A DNA stretch of 64,000 nucleotides. Origin: Ophiura sarsii (Eukaryota; Echinodermata; Ophiuroidea; Amphilepidida; Ophiuridae). The stretch spans positions 55,807,048 through 55,871,047 of the forward strand of contig CM069447.1 of assembly GCA_035610835.1 (NCBI GenBank), written 5' to 3'. This document shows positions 23,934-36,600 of the stretch, one piece after another. The notes under the pieces were generated by a model that saw only the letters and a program-made list of their open reading frames with translations, was not told the origin of the DNA and made no database searches. How positions within the stretch are numbered: the first letter of the stretch is position 1; each line of letters starts with the position of its first letter. The position numbers and the translations under genes were made by a program.

Positions 23934-25362
23934 CTGAGTGAGTAAAGTGGTAAGCAAGATGACACATCATATTCATAATAACTTTGATATACCTATTCCA
24001 AACGTTAAACTTTGTTTCCACTCAACCATTTCCATTGGCTAAATTCCGAACTGAAAGGTTGTCTTTAACCCTAACTGTGGCCCTAACTTGTATTGAAATA
24101 GTGTGACACCTCAAAAATCCTAGCACAAGTTGTGAGTCGACAACCAGAAAGCCTTATCTCAAAAAAGGCCCTTCTGTTTGTATGTTTTGTTCCATTGAGT
24201 TGTGTGTAAAAAAATAAGTGAGCTGTGGGGTTTCACTCCAATTGGGCTGTTTTTGATTATAATCTTTTTGTTCTTTAGAATCTTTGGGTGACAAGGTTCG
24301 CTTTGGTACCAGTATCTCATAATGATCAAATAGTGAGTTAAGGCCCTCAACCTCTCCAATAATATAAAATTGGGTACCAATGGAACCATCATTTTATGTT
24401 TCGCTATTCGCGCTGTAACGCAAAATTGTTTTAATTTTAATTTAATTTGTGTTGTATTTGACTGAACCTTTGGTTGCGCTTCCTTGGGTGAAAATCAAAA
24501 CCAGCCTTTTCGGCTTTTTTTTTATAGATAGTTAGCTTGGGTCCATGTGGAACCCTTATATACCAACAAGAGCCTATGATTACGCGTTTTAGTGTACACA
24601 GATTTGTTTTCATTGATGGTTCCCCAATTTACCCCTACAAATGCGTGGATAATATCATGGTCGTGGATTAAAATATTAATAGCACTGTTTACCCTTTTAC
24701 TAAATATTTGAAACATTAAAATCAAAGAACTGTGATAACAAGGCCCAACCGACCCTTTTTCTTTAACTGTTAGCTTACTTTTTTTACCATTATACATTTA
24801 TTGTTTTGTTTTTTAATTATTATTTTTTTGAACAATTGCGATTTTTGTTATTGAAATTGTTGGAAATTAATGACAATTCACCAAACTTTTGACGATTAAA
24901 AACAAAAATAAAAACAATATACGCCCGACTGACCGACCGATCCTACTTGAGAAGTCATCGAAACCCTTTAAGTACAGGATCATTTAAAAATGTCTTGGGT
25001 TTGGGCGTGACGTGTATATTCCCTAATCTGCGTAAAATGCGTTTCGTCTACGATGCGATCTTTAAAGGAAGCACGGAGTTACACACGAAATGTGGCTGCC
25101 ACATTATAAGTGACATACACCGTTCACCTTTTTTTGTATGACACTTGCACGTGATAATGTCCCGAACCTTACCCCTGCCTAACCTGATAGGTAATGATAT
25201 TCAAAGGGCTTTCTAAAACTCTCTGTTTCTGTTATTTGTTAACAATTCGCGCACATCCCCAGAATGTGACTACAATGATTGCCGACGGATTATTACCAGC
25301 GAAAGGAAGACCATGCTCTCTGCCCCCCCCCCCCCCCCCCCCACAAGTAACAAAACACTTAC
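23934..25362 (-). other. First intron of the Tie-like gene
   Basis: It contains a C20 homopolymer at 25323-25342, just inside the donor of the signal exon. No exon or identified repeat in the remainder. Confidence 0.6.
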
Positions 25363-25423
25363 CTGGTAGGATTGTCAAGACATATAAAGCCACCACCAAT
25401 CTAGTCATCATAGGTGCGGCCAT
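25363..25423 (-). CDS. Signal-peptide exon, start of Tie-like receptor
   Basis: ATG at 25423 opens MAAPMMTRLVVALYVLTILP, a textbook secretion signal: a short basic start (Arg at position 8), then a hydrophobic core. The exon then hits a perfect donor, G|GTAAGTG, in phase 1, exactly the phase needed by the Ig1 acceptor at 23933; the join gives ...LTILPG then VNGILDFTC. Cleavage near PGVNG is plausible. No other start is needed. It lies 233 bases from the edge of a DNA transposon at 25656-28336, so the promoter is either within those 233 bases or contributed by the element. An E-box CACGTG is at 25476-25481. Confidence 0.88.
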
Positions 25424-26893
25424 TTTTAAAACATGTCTTGTCCGGCCGATATTCCACAGTCTAATGTAGTTTAATCACGTGCGTGCTAATTGTACTTGCT
25501 GCCAAATTAAATTACTTTCCATTGGAAAATGTTAATATTTGTTCTATGTTGTTCCTGTATCATAAACAGTATTGTATTGTATTAAAAGGTCCTTTATTGA
25601 GAGTCCTGTGCCTTTCTTATCTCTACAGTGCAGGTATTTTCAAGTTCTTAAGGTTATACACCTATCAGTTGTAAGACGCACCCTATGACCCCCGGGAGTG
25701 GTGCGTCACTTTACCGAGGTGCGTCGACTTCTCATGTACCATGACGCACCCTGTGTCAAAAAAACGACGGACCATTGCCTTCCAAATACGCACCCTCCGT
25801 CAATTTTTGGACGCACCATTGGTGGATTCTGACGGACCATGACGACGCACCCCGTCGTCAGATATCGTTGACTATAACTGGATAAAACACGATGACTACT
25901 GGAAATGAAACTACTTTTAATTCACGGGGGATCTGCCCTTATTCGATGTTGTCAACCCTGGCCCTCGAATAATTATAGAGACCCCGGACCGGGACCGGGA
26001 TGGACCATGGAGGGAACCAAGAGGAGAACTTGTATATGCACAATGTTATGTCTGACTGGTCTGGTCTAAAATTCATAAAATATTTAACTGATTATCATAA
26101 ACGTCAGGATGAGGATGAAACAATTTCGAGAACATTCTGCCCATTCTGCTTTCGACCCGTTCAGTGGCGTAACCAGGAGGTGGGGGTGGGGTGGGGGACA
26201 GGGGGTGGGGACTGGGGGTGGGGTGGGCGGCGGGGCATCCTTCATCCCTTTATGTTATACATAGGCTTGCGCTTATGCAATAAGGTAAGTAGAAAATTGG
26301 GTTCTCGAACGGTGTATGACCAAAATTGGGTTCTCGAAAGTGTATTTAAACATTTGAACTTCGGATTGGAAATTACACCTTCTATAAACCATCAAAGGAT
26401 TGAAGGGAGCACAATATCACCCATTACTTCGAGAAAAGGCACCTAAAAAGGCGGAACATACACGTACCGCTATTGTGATAAGTCCCCCCGGGGCTCCCCC
26501 CTCCCACCGTTATGCCCCCCCTAAATGAAATTACAAACTCGATGTGAACTTTTGTAAACTAAAACAAATAGTCAGATATGCCCCCGCCCCCCTGATGATC
26601 CACATGCGATGCCCCCTAAATTTGACTAAAATTGCATGGACAACACGGCCACGGGTGATTACGAGTGGTTCCCCCGGTAGAGTAGTCTCAGGCCAAGACT
26701 GCTGTATACTCCATCCATCGGCTCGTAGGGTAGGGGTTTTGAATCTCCAGCGGCACCCCCCCCCCCCCCCCCCCCCACCCCGACCAAACCAAATCCGAGT
26801 ACCGGGGGCTGTGGCCTGTGATCAAGGGAGTGGTCATAACCAGTCATATCGGAGACTGTCATTTCATTTCGGTGATTTCGGTGATGGGGACAA

Positions 26894-27109
26894 CAGTGGC
26901 GGATCCAGGATTAACATTTACGGGGTGGGGGGGGGGGGGGGGGGGGGGGGCTGACCAAGACTGTTTTGTAATTGGTACCAAATCGTAAAAGGTCCCCAAC
27001 ATGAAAGGTACAGTGGTACACAAAACTTAAAAGGTATATTGTCAAATTTTACGAGGGGCGCCCGCCACCCCCCCCCCCCCCCCTCCCCCGGACGGTGTAT
27101 CCGCCACTG
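26894..27109. mobile_element. MITE with CAGTGGCGGATCC ends
   Basis: The ends are CAGTGGCGGATCCAGG and the complement of CAGTGGCGGATACA; the inside is G-rich on the left and C-rich on the right. It resembles hAT-derived MITEs, but I see no clean 8-base target duplication. It is nested in the 25656-28336 element. Confidence 0.68.
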
Positions 27110-27157
27110 GACAGGGTGGAAAGCCTGGCAGGGGATGCCCCGGCTCTCTCAGCTGGG

Positions 27158-27229
27158 CCTGGCCTCGAATGTATTTTAAATACATTCGAGGCCAGGTGTT
27201 AAGGGTTGTTAATAACAACCCTTAACACC
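27158..27229. repeat. Two adjacent perfect hairpins
   Basis: Hairpin 1 has 19-base arms (27158-27176 and 27178-27196; arm CCTGGCCTCGAATGTATTT) around one base. Hairpin 2 has 17-base arms (27195-27211 and 27213-27229; arm GGTGTTAAGGGTTGTTA) around one base. They overlap by two bases. Confidence 0.93.
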
Positions 27230-28336
27230 ATTTGGCCTTATTTCCTGGCGGCTGGGCTCTATAAAAAATAGTGTTTTGTTTTGTTCAAATCAAATATCTC
27301 CCAGTTTTTTTTCTCTCTTTTAATACCCGACTTTTTGTTGTTTGATGTCTGTGTCCGTGAGCTTGATTGACAAATTATGTGTGACCTTTCTTCGGGGGGG
27401 GGGGTGGGAGGGTACTCGCCTAAGCGGTGGCGCTACATGTAGTGCCGCTTAGTCGCTTTTTGCTAAAAAAAAACCATAATGGGGTATGATTTTGTGATGG
27501 AAAATCTCTAAAAATAAAAAAATTGCCCCACTTGCTACAGATGGTTCTATTTTAAAATCCTTACAAATGGGTATATTTTCACGAATTGCGAAGAGTGGGT
27601 CTAGTTTTCCACAAAAAAAAATCATATAAATGGGTGTATTTTCGCGAATGCGAAATGTTGGTCTATTTTCCAGATAATTTGCGAACGGGGTCTATAAATG
27701 TAGCAAAATCCTTAGAAATGGGTACCGTTTTTTCAAAAAATCACCTTTTAGAAATGGGTAGGCCTATGTTTTTTATTTGAATCTCCTGCCGCACATCCCC
27801 CCGACCAAATTCAATTCCGGGGGCCTGTCCTACTACCTCTGTGTTCTTAGATTGTTCTGCGCTTGTGCGGAAGAGCGCAATGCTGATCCCCTATCTTATA
27901 CCATGAAGATGCTTGTATACGTGACACTTCTCTTAAAATGAAAGGTTCTCGGTCTACTGCGGTTCCTTGTTTTTTTCGTTTGCCAAACTCTTGTATTGAT
28001 GATCGAGTGATTTCAGGCATTTTAGAACATGCGGTATAAAATATCGGAGTGATGTTTGCGGTATTAAAGTGGAGCCTGGTTGGCGGTATTAAGGAGTTAT
28101 GTGGTATAGTAGCCCTATAGCGTATATTTAAAGGTCGTATTTTGTTGTTCGTAAACAGATGTACACTGTGACGCACCCATGTAAAGTGACGGACCTTGAC
28201 GCACCCTCCGTCATTTTTTTGACGGACCAAAGGCTGCCACTGACGTACCCTCCGTCAACATTTTTTGGTAAACGACGCACCCACGACGCACCTCTCCCGG
28301 GGGTCATAGGGTGCGTCTTACAACTGATAGGTGTAT

Positions 28337-28949
28337 TAATGATCCCAGAATGACCCAAGAAGTAATTTTGTCTAACATTATCTAATGTTCCAAAAATGTT
28401 CAAAAATAGACGCAATCTGAAATAGTATAGGGTACAGGGTTTTTGTCATACGCATTTTATGGTCCAGACTCTAGAGCAGAAATCAGAATAATGACATCAT
28501 AACCTAACGGAAGTGGTATTTGCCGCGGGAAATGTCGCCTTTCGTGACGTAAACATATTCTTTGATTGGTCAATTCAAGACGTTTTGAATCAATGAAGGC
28601 GACGATCCTCAATTGATAAAGGAGAACTGTTGAGTCCATAACTGGACCACGTAGTATCTGTGCGAGTTTCGTGTACCATAAATTACATCGAGACATGTTT
28701 CGCAGTATAAAGAAAATACTTAAAAGTGTGTATTCTGATGAAATTAGTATGTTTAGTTTAACCTAACATTGTTTTATATATTTGGTACAGCTATATTTGG
28801 TATAAATTTGGTACAGCTAGACTCCGCCATTGGGCTATCCATGGTCACACTCTTTCGTCCACTTAACCAATTTTTGCTCTGCCTTCTTAATTAAACTCAC
28901 TAAATGGCATGGTAATGCCATCATGGTGTAAAATAAACCCAATCAGACT
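28337..28949. other. No gene recognised
   Basis: Non-coding as far as I can see; no repeat family identified. Confidence 0.5.
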
Positions 28950-29944
28950 TAAAAATGCCTAACATTCTTTTTGGCAAACTGGTATGGGGAGTTTTTCTAC
29001 AGATTATATATTGTTCAACATGGGTTTTATCACACCAATCCCTATAGTGTGATCCCTTTAAACCATCTTAAGCTGAACGATGAAAAGACAGAATGTATTG
29101 TTTTTGGAAACAAGCAACAATTATCAAAAGTGGAAATTTCTCACAGTAATGTTCGCAATCTTGGTGTCATGTTTAACCAATCGATGACAATGGAGAATCA
29201 TATCAATCATATCTCTAAAGCTGCATACATGTCCATTCGAAACATCGGACGGATCAGACACCACCTCAATAGAGAAACTGCTGAATTGATCACCCATGCA
29301 TTTATTACCTCAAGACTTGACATGGGAGATTCATAATTTGTTGTATGGGGTTACAGCTTCTCAACTTCAGCGTCTTCAACGTATTCAAAATATCGCTGCT
29401 ACATGTAGAGTTATAACTTTCACAAAAATATCTGATCACATAACCCCTGTGCTTATGGACTTCCGTTGGCTGCCTGTTGAGCATAGAATCAGATAATTAT
29501 GAACTTACTTTACTCGCATTCAAAATTTTACAACACAAGGCACCACAATATCTCACTGAGCTTGTTCAACTCGATATACATGGATACAGTGGACTCCGCT
29601 CATCAAAACAAATGCTTCTTACCGAGTGCCCAGTAAGAAACCAACGGGGAGAACGTTCATTTCTCGTTGCTGTTGCAAGAATTTGGAACAGTCTACCACG
29701 CGATGCTAAACGTACAGATTCTATTCATAGTTTTAAGAAAACTTTAAAGACTCATGTGCTAAATGAAGCGTACAGTATATGTATAATACCCATTTTTTTT
29801 GCTATAAATTACTTATATTACATGTTTACAAAAGCGCCATGAGCGTCATTTCTGACGGATACCGGCGCTATAGAAATTACCATTATTATTATTATTATTA
29901 TTTTTATTAGTATTATTATTAGTATTATTATTATTATTAGTAGT

Positions 29945-29981
<37 letters not shown>

Positions 29982-30013
29982 GGATTAGTGTTATTATTAT
30001 TATTATTATTATT

Positions 30014-30055
<42 letters not shown>

Positions 30056-30058
30056 AAT
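28950..30058 (+). mobile_element. L2/CR1-group LINE 3' fragment with (TTA)n tail
   Basis: The plus-strand fragment begins inside the post-catalytic RT region (LKLNDEKTECIVFGNK at about 29070) and continues VRNLGVMF, LQRLQRIQNIAA, DFRWLPVEHRIR and RIWNSLPRDAK. Frame breaks near 29335 and 29496 show it is dead. After the coding end it has the GGCGC-type 3' stem (29834-29870) and a long (TTA)n tail, 29882-30058. Confidence 0.9.
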
Positions 30059-30059
30059 A

Positions 30060-30217
30060 GTGTGTCCCAAATAAGAGAGTTCACTGTTTGCAACTGTTGA
30101 CTTTAATGGTTTGATAGTTAATCCAGCATTCTGGAATTTTGTCAGTACTATGTCTAAATGTTTCAAGTGATCCTCCAATGTGTCTGAAAATGAAGAGCTT
30201 ATATGCAAAAAGTCCAT
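30060..30217 (-). mobile_element. Ty3/gypsy RT fragment
   Basis: A minus-strand frame of about 50 codons resembles the end of the Ty3/gypsy RT palm region: the DTLEDHLKHLDIVLTKFQNA helix and the LSYLGHTI motif that usually precedes the connection to RNase H. It is a short remnant abutting the LINE tail. Confidence 0.75.
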
Positions 30218-30810
30218 CAGATATCAACATTGAGATTTTGACATAAACGTGCTGTACTTGTAGAATACAGCTGTTGCTTTTCGTATATCACTCCGTTGCG
30301 GAAAATATTACAATTTTTTGGTTGTCGGATATTGTCGGTATTTTTCGACTTTAAAGAACGTTCAAGTGACTTCATGACTAAGCCCTAATTCACCCTAAAT
30401 TATTGGTATTATTATTATTATCCGTGACTGGGTTGGGTTAAACTTAACTACTTATAATTATAACAGGTGAACTCTCCCCGACGCAAAATAATAGCGCGAA
30501 CTTTCGACACTACTAATTTACGGTAACCTAGTGGGGCCTGGTTGTCCTGGCCGATTCAAAATGGCGTCTAAAAGTGAAGTCTAATGTAACCGCAGTAGAT
30601 AACCTTTTGTGGAAACGAAATTGAAACATTAGATCACTTATTTTATACATGTGACATTGTAAACATATTTCGGTCTCAAGTGCTAAGGTGGATCACAAGT
30701 AAATCCAAATATGACGTGTTTTGTAATAACAAATATATACATTCCTGGGTTTGAATGTTAATAATCCATCCTTGGCTACTGATTTTATTATACTGCTTGC
30801 TTAACAATTT

Positions 30811-31323
30811 ATTACTGGGTCTCCAGTATTGAAAACGACGGTTGCTCAACCTACCAAACCAAACCAAACCATACCAAACCAAGAATGGGTGGTTTTCGTT
30901 AGTATAATTATTTACACGAGCATACTTGGCTACTAGTATTTGGAACCTAACAGCAACATGTAATTGATGTTTACTTTTAGTGCAGATTTTCAGTACGATT
31001 TTTGGTAGGATTTTCAGTACGATTTTTGGTTTGGTAGGATTTGCCTCTGTTAAACTTATATATAGAATTACTGGGTCTCCAGTATTGAAAACGACGGTTG
31101 CTCAACCTACCAAACCAAACCAAACCATACCAAACCAAGAATGGGTGGTTTTCGTTAGTATAATTATTTACACGAGCATACTTGGCTACTAGTATTTGGA
31201 ACCTAACAGCAACATGTAATTGATGTTTACTTTTAGTGCAGATTTTCAGTACGATTTTTGGTAGGATTTTCAGTACGATTTTTGGTTTGGTAGGATTTGC
31301 CTCTGTTAAACTTATATATAGAA
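30811..31323. repeat. 256-bp tandem duplication
   Basis: Two essentially identical copies, 30811-31066 and 31067-31323, each starting ATTACTGGGTCTCCAG. Each unit also has small internal repeats (AACCAAACC-type and CAGTACGATTTTTGGT twice). The near identity implies a recent duplication or homogenisation. Confidence 0.95.
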
Positions 31324-31961
31324 ATATGGATTGCCAATGCAACCGCTATCGCGGAATTGGGCTTATTTTTAGAAGTCAGACTACATGTATTTTCTATTGG
31401 CAAACAATAAATGAGAGACCACTTGAGCCTTGGTTTGGGAGTTTAAAGTGGCAACACTGAACCCCGGCACTGAATGCACGCTCACATCACACACAACAGA
31501 CAGACTGTACAATGTACAATTTTAGCGTTGGTTAATCATGTTAATAGCGGCCATGGAACGGCCTCACTGGGAATTGCGATTTTTCAACTTTAGAAATAGA
31601 AACTGACCAACATATTCCATATAAATGTTGGTAAAGGACTGATATAAGTGATGTATGTGTTATTTTCTTAATTTAAGTGTTATTTTATGGAGTAATTCTC
31701 CTTCTAAAAATGGAAAATATGACCTATAAAGAAGCCATTTTTTCTTGCTAACTAAGATGTTTTCACATTTCTAAGTTGCACTACGGGAACAATTGTAGCC
31801 TTGTTTAGGTAAAATCTTGTGTACGTAAAATCGTATTTACACCCAGAATTGTATGGCTACTCGAATTAACACTCGCCTAGATTTTGCGGTACGAAATAAT
31901 AGTCGCATGATCTTGTGACCTGTTCATTCCGTTGCTTCGATTAATAACCATGCTAACGCTA
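31324..31961. other. No gene recognised
   Basis: I see nothing in this stretch that I can name. Confidence 0.5.
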
Positions 31962-32088
31962 TACGCCGATCCTTTTGTCACAAAATGCGCCCAATTTAAG
32001 TCACCAATTGAAACATAATATAGCGGACGCCAATCCTTTTGTCACAAAATGCGCCCAATTTCAAGTCACCAATTGAAACATACTAATA
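31962..32088. repeat. 64-bp tandem duplication
   Basis: Two copies of a 64-base unit containing TCCTTTTGTCACAAAATGCG, differing by a few bases. Confidence 0.9.
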
Positions 32089-32639
32089 GTGGGGCGCGAA
32101 ATGGGTTCATACAGTAGCTCTATAATTTGTTGTCATTTGTATCGATTCTTCGGTCTATTGATTAATCTTGAGTCTTGACAATCCACTTGAGAAATCACGC
32201 TATGGTATATAGTATGTAAAGTCATGGTAAAGTGCAGGGATTGCACTTAGATATTTTGGTTTGTTTGTTGGAAAGATCGCGTGATTGCAAATGATAGTGA
32301 TTTTTTTCTTCTCCATCAAAGTGGAGACTGAGCTACAATCAAGGCAAACAAGGTTGGCACCATTGTCCCAATTAAGGAAAAAAAGTGCCCCTCTCCCCCG
32401 AGGCAATGTTGATCCGAACCACATGTCATCAGAAGCTTTGGCAGCTCTCTCAACATTGATTGATGGGGGTGGGGAAGGATGAGAGAGAGGGGGAGACCTC
32501 TGCGTGCTGTTAAAGAGTGCTATGTCCCAAGTCGGTTCTCTATTGTGAGCACAGTGATAGTTGTATTAAATTGTATCAAGTGTGCCAACTATTATTTTCC
32601 TTGATTGTAGGTACATTATCATTATGTAGAAAATGGTAA

Positions 32640-32990
32640 AACAACCGATTTCTTTAAAATAAAGTTGTTCTTGGGAGTGTTGTACATGTATGTCCGGGTG
32701 ATTCATTCTTACCGGGTGTGGTGTCTGTCCTGTGTTTAATAATTTCCAGTAAGCCCTAGCTTTTACCAAATTTTCAAAGGCTGTCGGGTTTTTTTAGGAC
32801 AGAAAAAGAAACCGATCCTAAATCATTTCTTTAAAATAAAGTTGCTATTGGGAGGGTTGTTTATCCGGGTGATTCATTATTCTTCCCGGGTGTGGTGTCT
32901 GTCCTGTGTTAATTTCCAGTTAGACCTGAGCTTTCAACCAATTGTTCAAAAGGCTGTGGATTTTTTTAGGACAGAAAAAGAAACCGATCC
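32640..32990. repeat. About 170-bp tandem duplication
   Basis: Two diverged copies containing TTCTTTAAAATAAAGTTG, CCGGGTGTGGTGTCTGTCC and TTTTTTTAGGACAGAAAAAG, with a few small indels between them. Confidence 0.9.
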
Positions 32991-33580
32991 TAAATTATAA
33001 ATAATTTGGAATATTTCGAATTAATAGGGTATATTATTTTTCTGGTATACTTTAATTTTACTTTGTTGTAAAAATGTACCGTGAAAAATCCTTGCCAAAA
33101 AAAGCCTGACCTTAATTATAGCACTTCGTCATAAATACGCGGTATTTTATTGTTAGATTTTTGATTTTATAAAGACTGGCTATTTAATTTGCAGTAAATA
33201 TATGCCATAGTCTGACGAAAAACAAAAAGCAAGGATTGTTGTTGTTTGTTTAAATATAGTGTTGTTGCAATTGAATACAAATTTCCAAACTTTTTTTGAG
33301 CAGTTTATATTCCTGGACTATATTGAACTATTGGCCTAAGAATATGAAATTGATTCAGAGCTTTAAAAGTTCAGAAGTTCTTAAATTGAGAAATTACAAA
33401 TGTAATGATAAAAAAGGTGTAGAGGGGCGTGGTTTCTTCCCGTTTTTTTTTTCTTCAACAGATTTCCGTGGAAGAAAAGAGGTGGTTTGGTAATGGATTT
33501 GAGTTCCTCATAGTCCTATTCAGTGTAGTTCTATATGATGTGACTGATATGGATGGAAATCTATATTATATTACGCTACT

Positions 33581-33617
33581 CTCTGTCTGTTTGTCTGTCT
33601 GTCTGTCCGTCTGTCTT

Positions 33618-33674
<57 letters not shown>
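33581..33674. repeat. (TGTC)n microsatellite
   Basis: About 23 units of CTGT/TGTC with few interruptions. Open reading frames across it are artefacts. Confidence 0.95.
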
Positions 33675-36600
33675 GCTCGATTTTTCGTCGCCTTCCCGGG
33701 GTCGGGCGGCGTTCAAACTCGGTGGGTGGGTGCAGCTCGGTCATGGGCGTAACAGAGGTTGGTTGTCAGGGGGGGCACAGCCAAAAAAATCCTGGTTAGA
33801 ATAATTCCGTCCCGAAATTTTTCGTAAAAGGTTGCCCAATTTTTTTTCCCAGTCAGTCACCTCGTGAATTTCACGTAAGTTGTGGGGGTGGGGGGGGGGG
33901 GGGGGGGGGGGGGGTAAGGGTAAAGAATACTCTTGATCCCCGTATGGTACAAACATGATATTGGCCTCATTTTAAAGATTGTTTTATATTCTATACATTT
34001 CTGTTTCAACAAATGTGTTAACTGTTATGTAACAATTGTAATCATGAATCGATTGCATTGTCCTTGGCTTTTTTCCCCTATTCGCTACACAGTGAACTTG
34101 CCCTAATTCATCGGTTTTACATACATGACTATAACTAAAAAAAGTATTCATCCGATGATAGCAAAATTATACATTTTGAACAGCTTTCAAATAGGGGAAT
34201 TCAAAAATGCCTTTTAAATTAGGATATGGTGCATACCCAAAATAATATGTTTGTTAACTCGAATAAATATGAAATTTAAACGTTTGTGCTCATTCACTTC
34301 CCGATATAGTATATGTCAACAAGTTTCCCTTGACCACCCATTATGTTCTGATGGGTAATTGCATGAGGAACTAAAAGTAAAATTATATGATTGGAATAGG
34401 TATAAAATGTTTTTTCGATGATTGCGGGCGTCCCCTGGAAAAGATCACTACACTTATTATAGTAGAAACAAATCACATTTTTAAAAACTGTATTTAAAGG
34501 GGGACTCAATGAAGTCACTTTTTTGATTTTGTGAGTGCTGTTATTATTGAACTATGCCTTTGTTTTTGTGAAGTAAGCTAGTGTTGGAGAACTCGAGTCC
34601 GGACTCGGACTCAAGACTGATCTTGATTTCCCTTTTTGATGGATTCGGACTCGGGCACTAAGGTTTCGGGAATTGTGCCCGAGTTTTGTCCGAGTCCAGT
34701 AGATATTGGCTTATTTTGTATGCGGTAATTGATTACTTTAAATTTTAATCATCCTATCTTCAATACGGTAGTTTAGTAAGTAAGGTCATAAATTATCATA
34801 AACACATCTGAACACAATAAGCCTATGTTATTGTAAAATGATTCATATACTGTAAAATCACTTAATTTCGCGAAATTAAAACCCTTGATAAATCAGAGTT
34901 AAATTTTGGAATCGCAAAATCAAATCCTAGCGAAAACATTGGCTTTTGGTAATTCGCGAAATAAAGTACCCGCAAATTTTAAGTGTTTTATAATAATCAT
35001 TTACACTAAAGTGATTAAATAATCAAAGGCTGATGTGTGTACAACGTAAACGGTCTTTTGGTATTTTTGGTGTCAGTGCTTTCAGCTGGTAGTATGATAG
35101 GGACTTCACCATCAAATTGAAATAACGATAAACAGGGCAATTGAAACCAATTATACACACTTCTTCCTTAAAGTCACATGTTGGGAACAATACAACGATC
35201 AAGTCGTTCACCTAGCACAAGGACACAGAAGTACGAAATGAATCACATGATTTATTTACACTCATTCAAAATAGTAAAGTCCCCTCATTTTTTGTTGAAA
35301 TATAATTTGGATATTGGCTGTTGAATATTCTACTTTGTAATTCATATTAAATGACACGAGCAATATCAACTCATGCCCGGAGTTGTTCTCATTCTCTGGA
35401 TTTAACAATGCATGTCTTGGAGATCAATTTAATCTTTATCAAACATTTTTAAATTGCTCTTTTTAATACAAAGACATTATCAATCCGCCTATGGCTGATA
35501 TTTTTTACACATTGTACGATGGTCTGATCATGGCCTATGTTTTTATAATAACAAGTGGTAACCATGGTAGCGCTTGAAACCTATACACTAATACGATTCT
35601 TATCGCTTCTAAACACTGCCAATTGTTTCCTGATCAAAGTGATTTCACGTTGTAATCAGATGATCTAAAAACCATACATTTCCACCATCTGTGATCTAAC
35701 ACGCACATCACCCGACTACAGCCTTGACAATATCCTCCTGATGTTTACCCACTCAACTCTGGGCTAGAATTAACACTTTCCACACGGCTAGTAGTTTTAC
35801 CATAATTATACTAATAGCACATACACAGCCAGTCCAGAGTTCCACAAATTTCACTTATCGTACAGCTTCAGAGTGCTATAAATTTGACATCGTAAATAAC
35901 CTGATTAATTATATCCCAACTTGGTGTGTGTGTGTTTAGTAGATGATTGTCTATCTTGATCAGTGTTGCTTGAATCAAAACTTCTAAGTTCTATCAGTGT
36001 CCAACTGTGCAGGGGTTTGTACAGCAGAGTTCTGCCACATAAATCATCACTAATACCAGTACTGTCGATGAGTGCTATTAATTCCTTATAGCTCTCGGCA
36101 GCTACCTCGTGCTATAAGTCATACAAAACAAATTGTTCAGAGACCTTTCCCAACTTTCAGTCTGTCCCAAGAATTACTGAACCAGTAAGTCCAGTATTAG
36201 GCATGTCTGTACTTATTTTAATGCATTTTGTCATTTTGATTCCAAATATGGTGATGACATTCAATAATTTTGAAATTTAAGAAACATTTTGCGAAATGTT
36301 GGAACTGTCGTCTGCAGACGACTGCCGCATGGAATGGGATAAATGTATTATTTCACGCACAAACAATGTTCATTGTCTTACTTAATCAACCATTACTGTT
36401 ACTTAATCTACCATTGCATACCAACATTTTTTTGATTAAAATATATGCGTCAAGTTCATTCAATATTCTTAATGAGTATAATTTTTCAGCTGTATTTTCT
36501 AAACTTCCTTGATCTTTTCAGACAAACCACACTAAGCATGATTCTATCAAATATTAAAATACCAAAATATCTGGTTGAGGGCGTGTGTATGCTTCCAAAT

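Larger units (their letters stand above)
25656..28336. mobile_element. 2.7-kb DNA element with 43-bp inverted repeats
   Basis: The terminal inverted repeats match over about 43 bases, starting ATACACCTATCAGTTGTAAG, with one mismatch further in. Next to both ends are many copies of GACGCACC and GACGGACC in either orientation, as in subterminal transposase-binding arrays. No transposase ORF was recognised. The inside holds G/C homopolymer MITE fragments (26757-26776, 26894-27109) and twin hairpins (27158-27229). No clear target duplication. A degenerate relative is at 55490-56400. Confidence 0.85.

Noticed and set aside
26000..26446. Plus-strand 148-codon ORF inside the 2.7-kb element, possible transposase piece
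   Set aside because: The second half reads G-rich low complexity, and I recognise no catalytic or DNA-binding motif in the first half.
29818..30217. Long minus-strand frames rich in Ile or Asn
   Set aside because: They translate the (TTA)n tail of the LINE; only the gypsy-like start of one is real.
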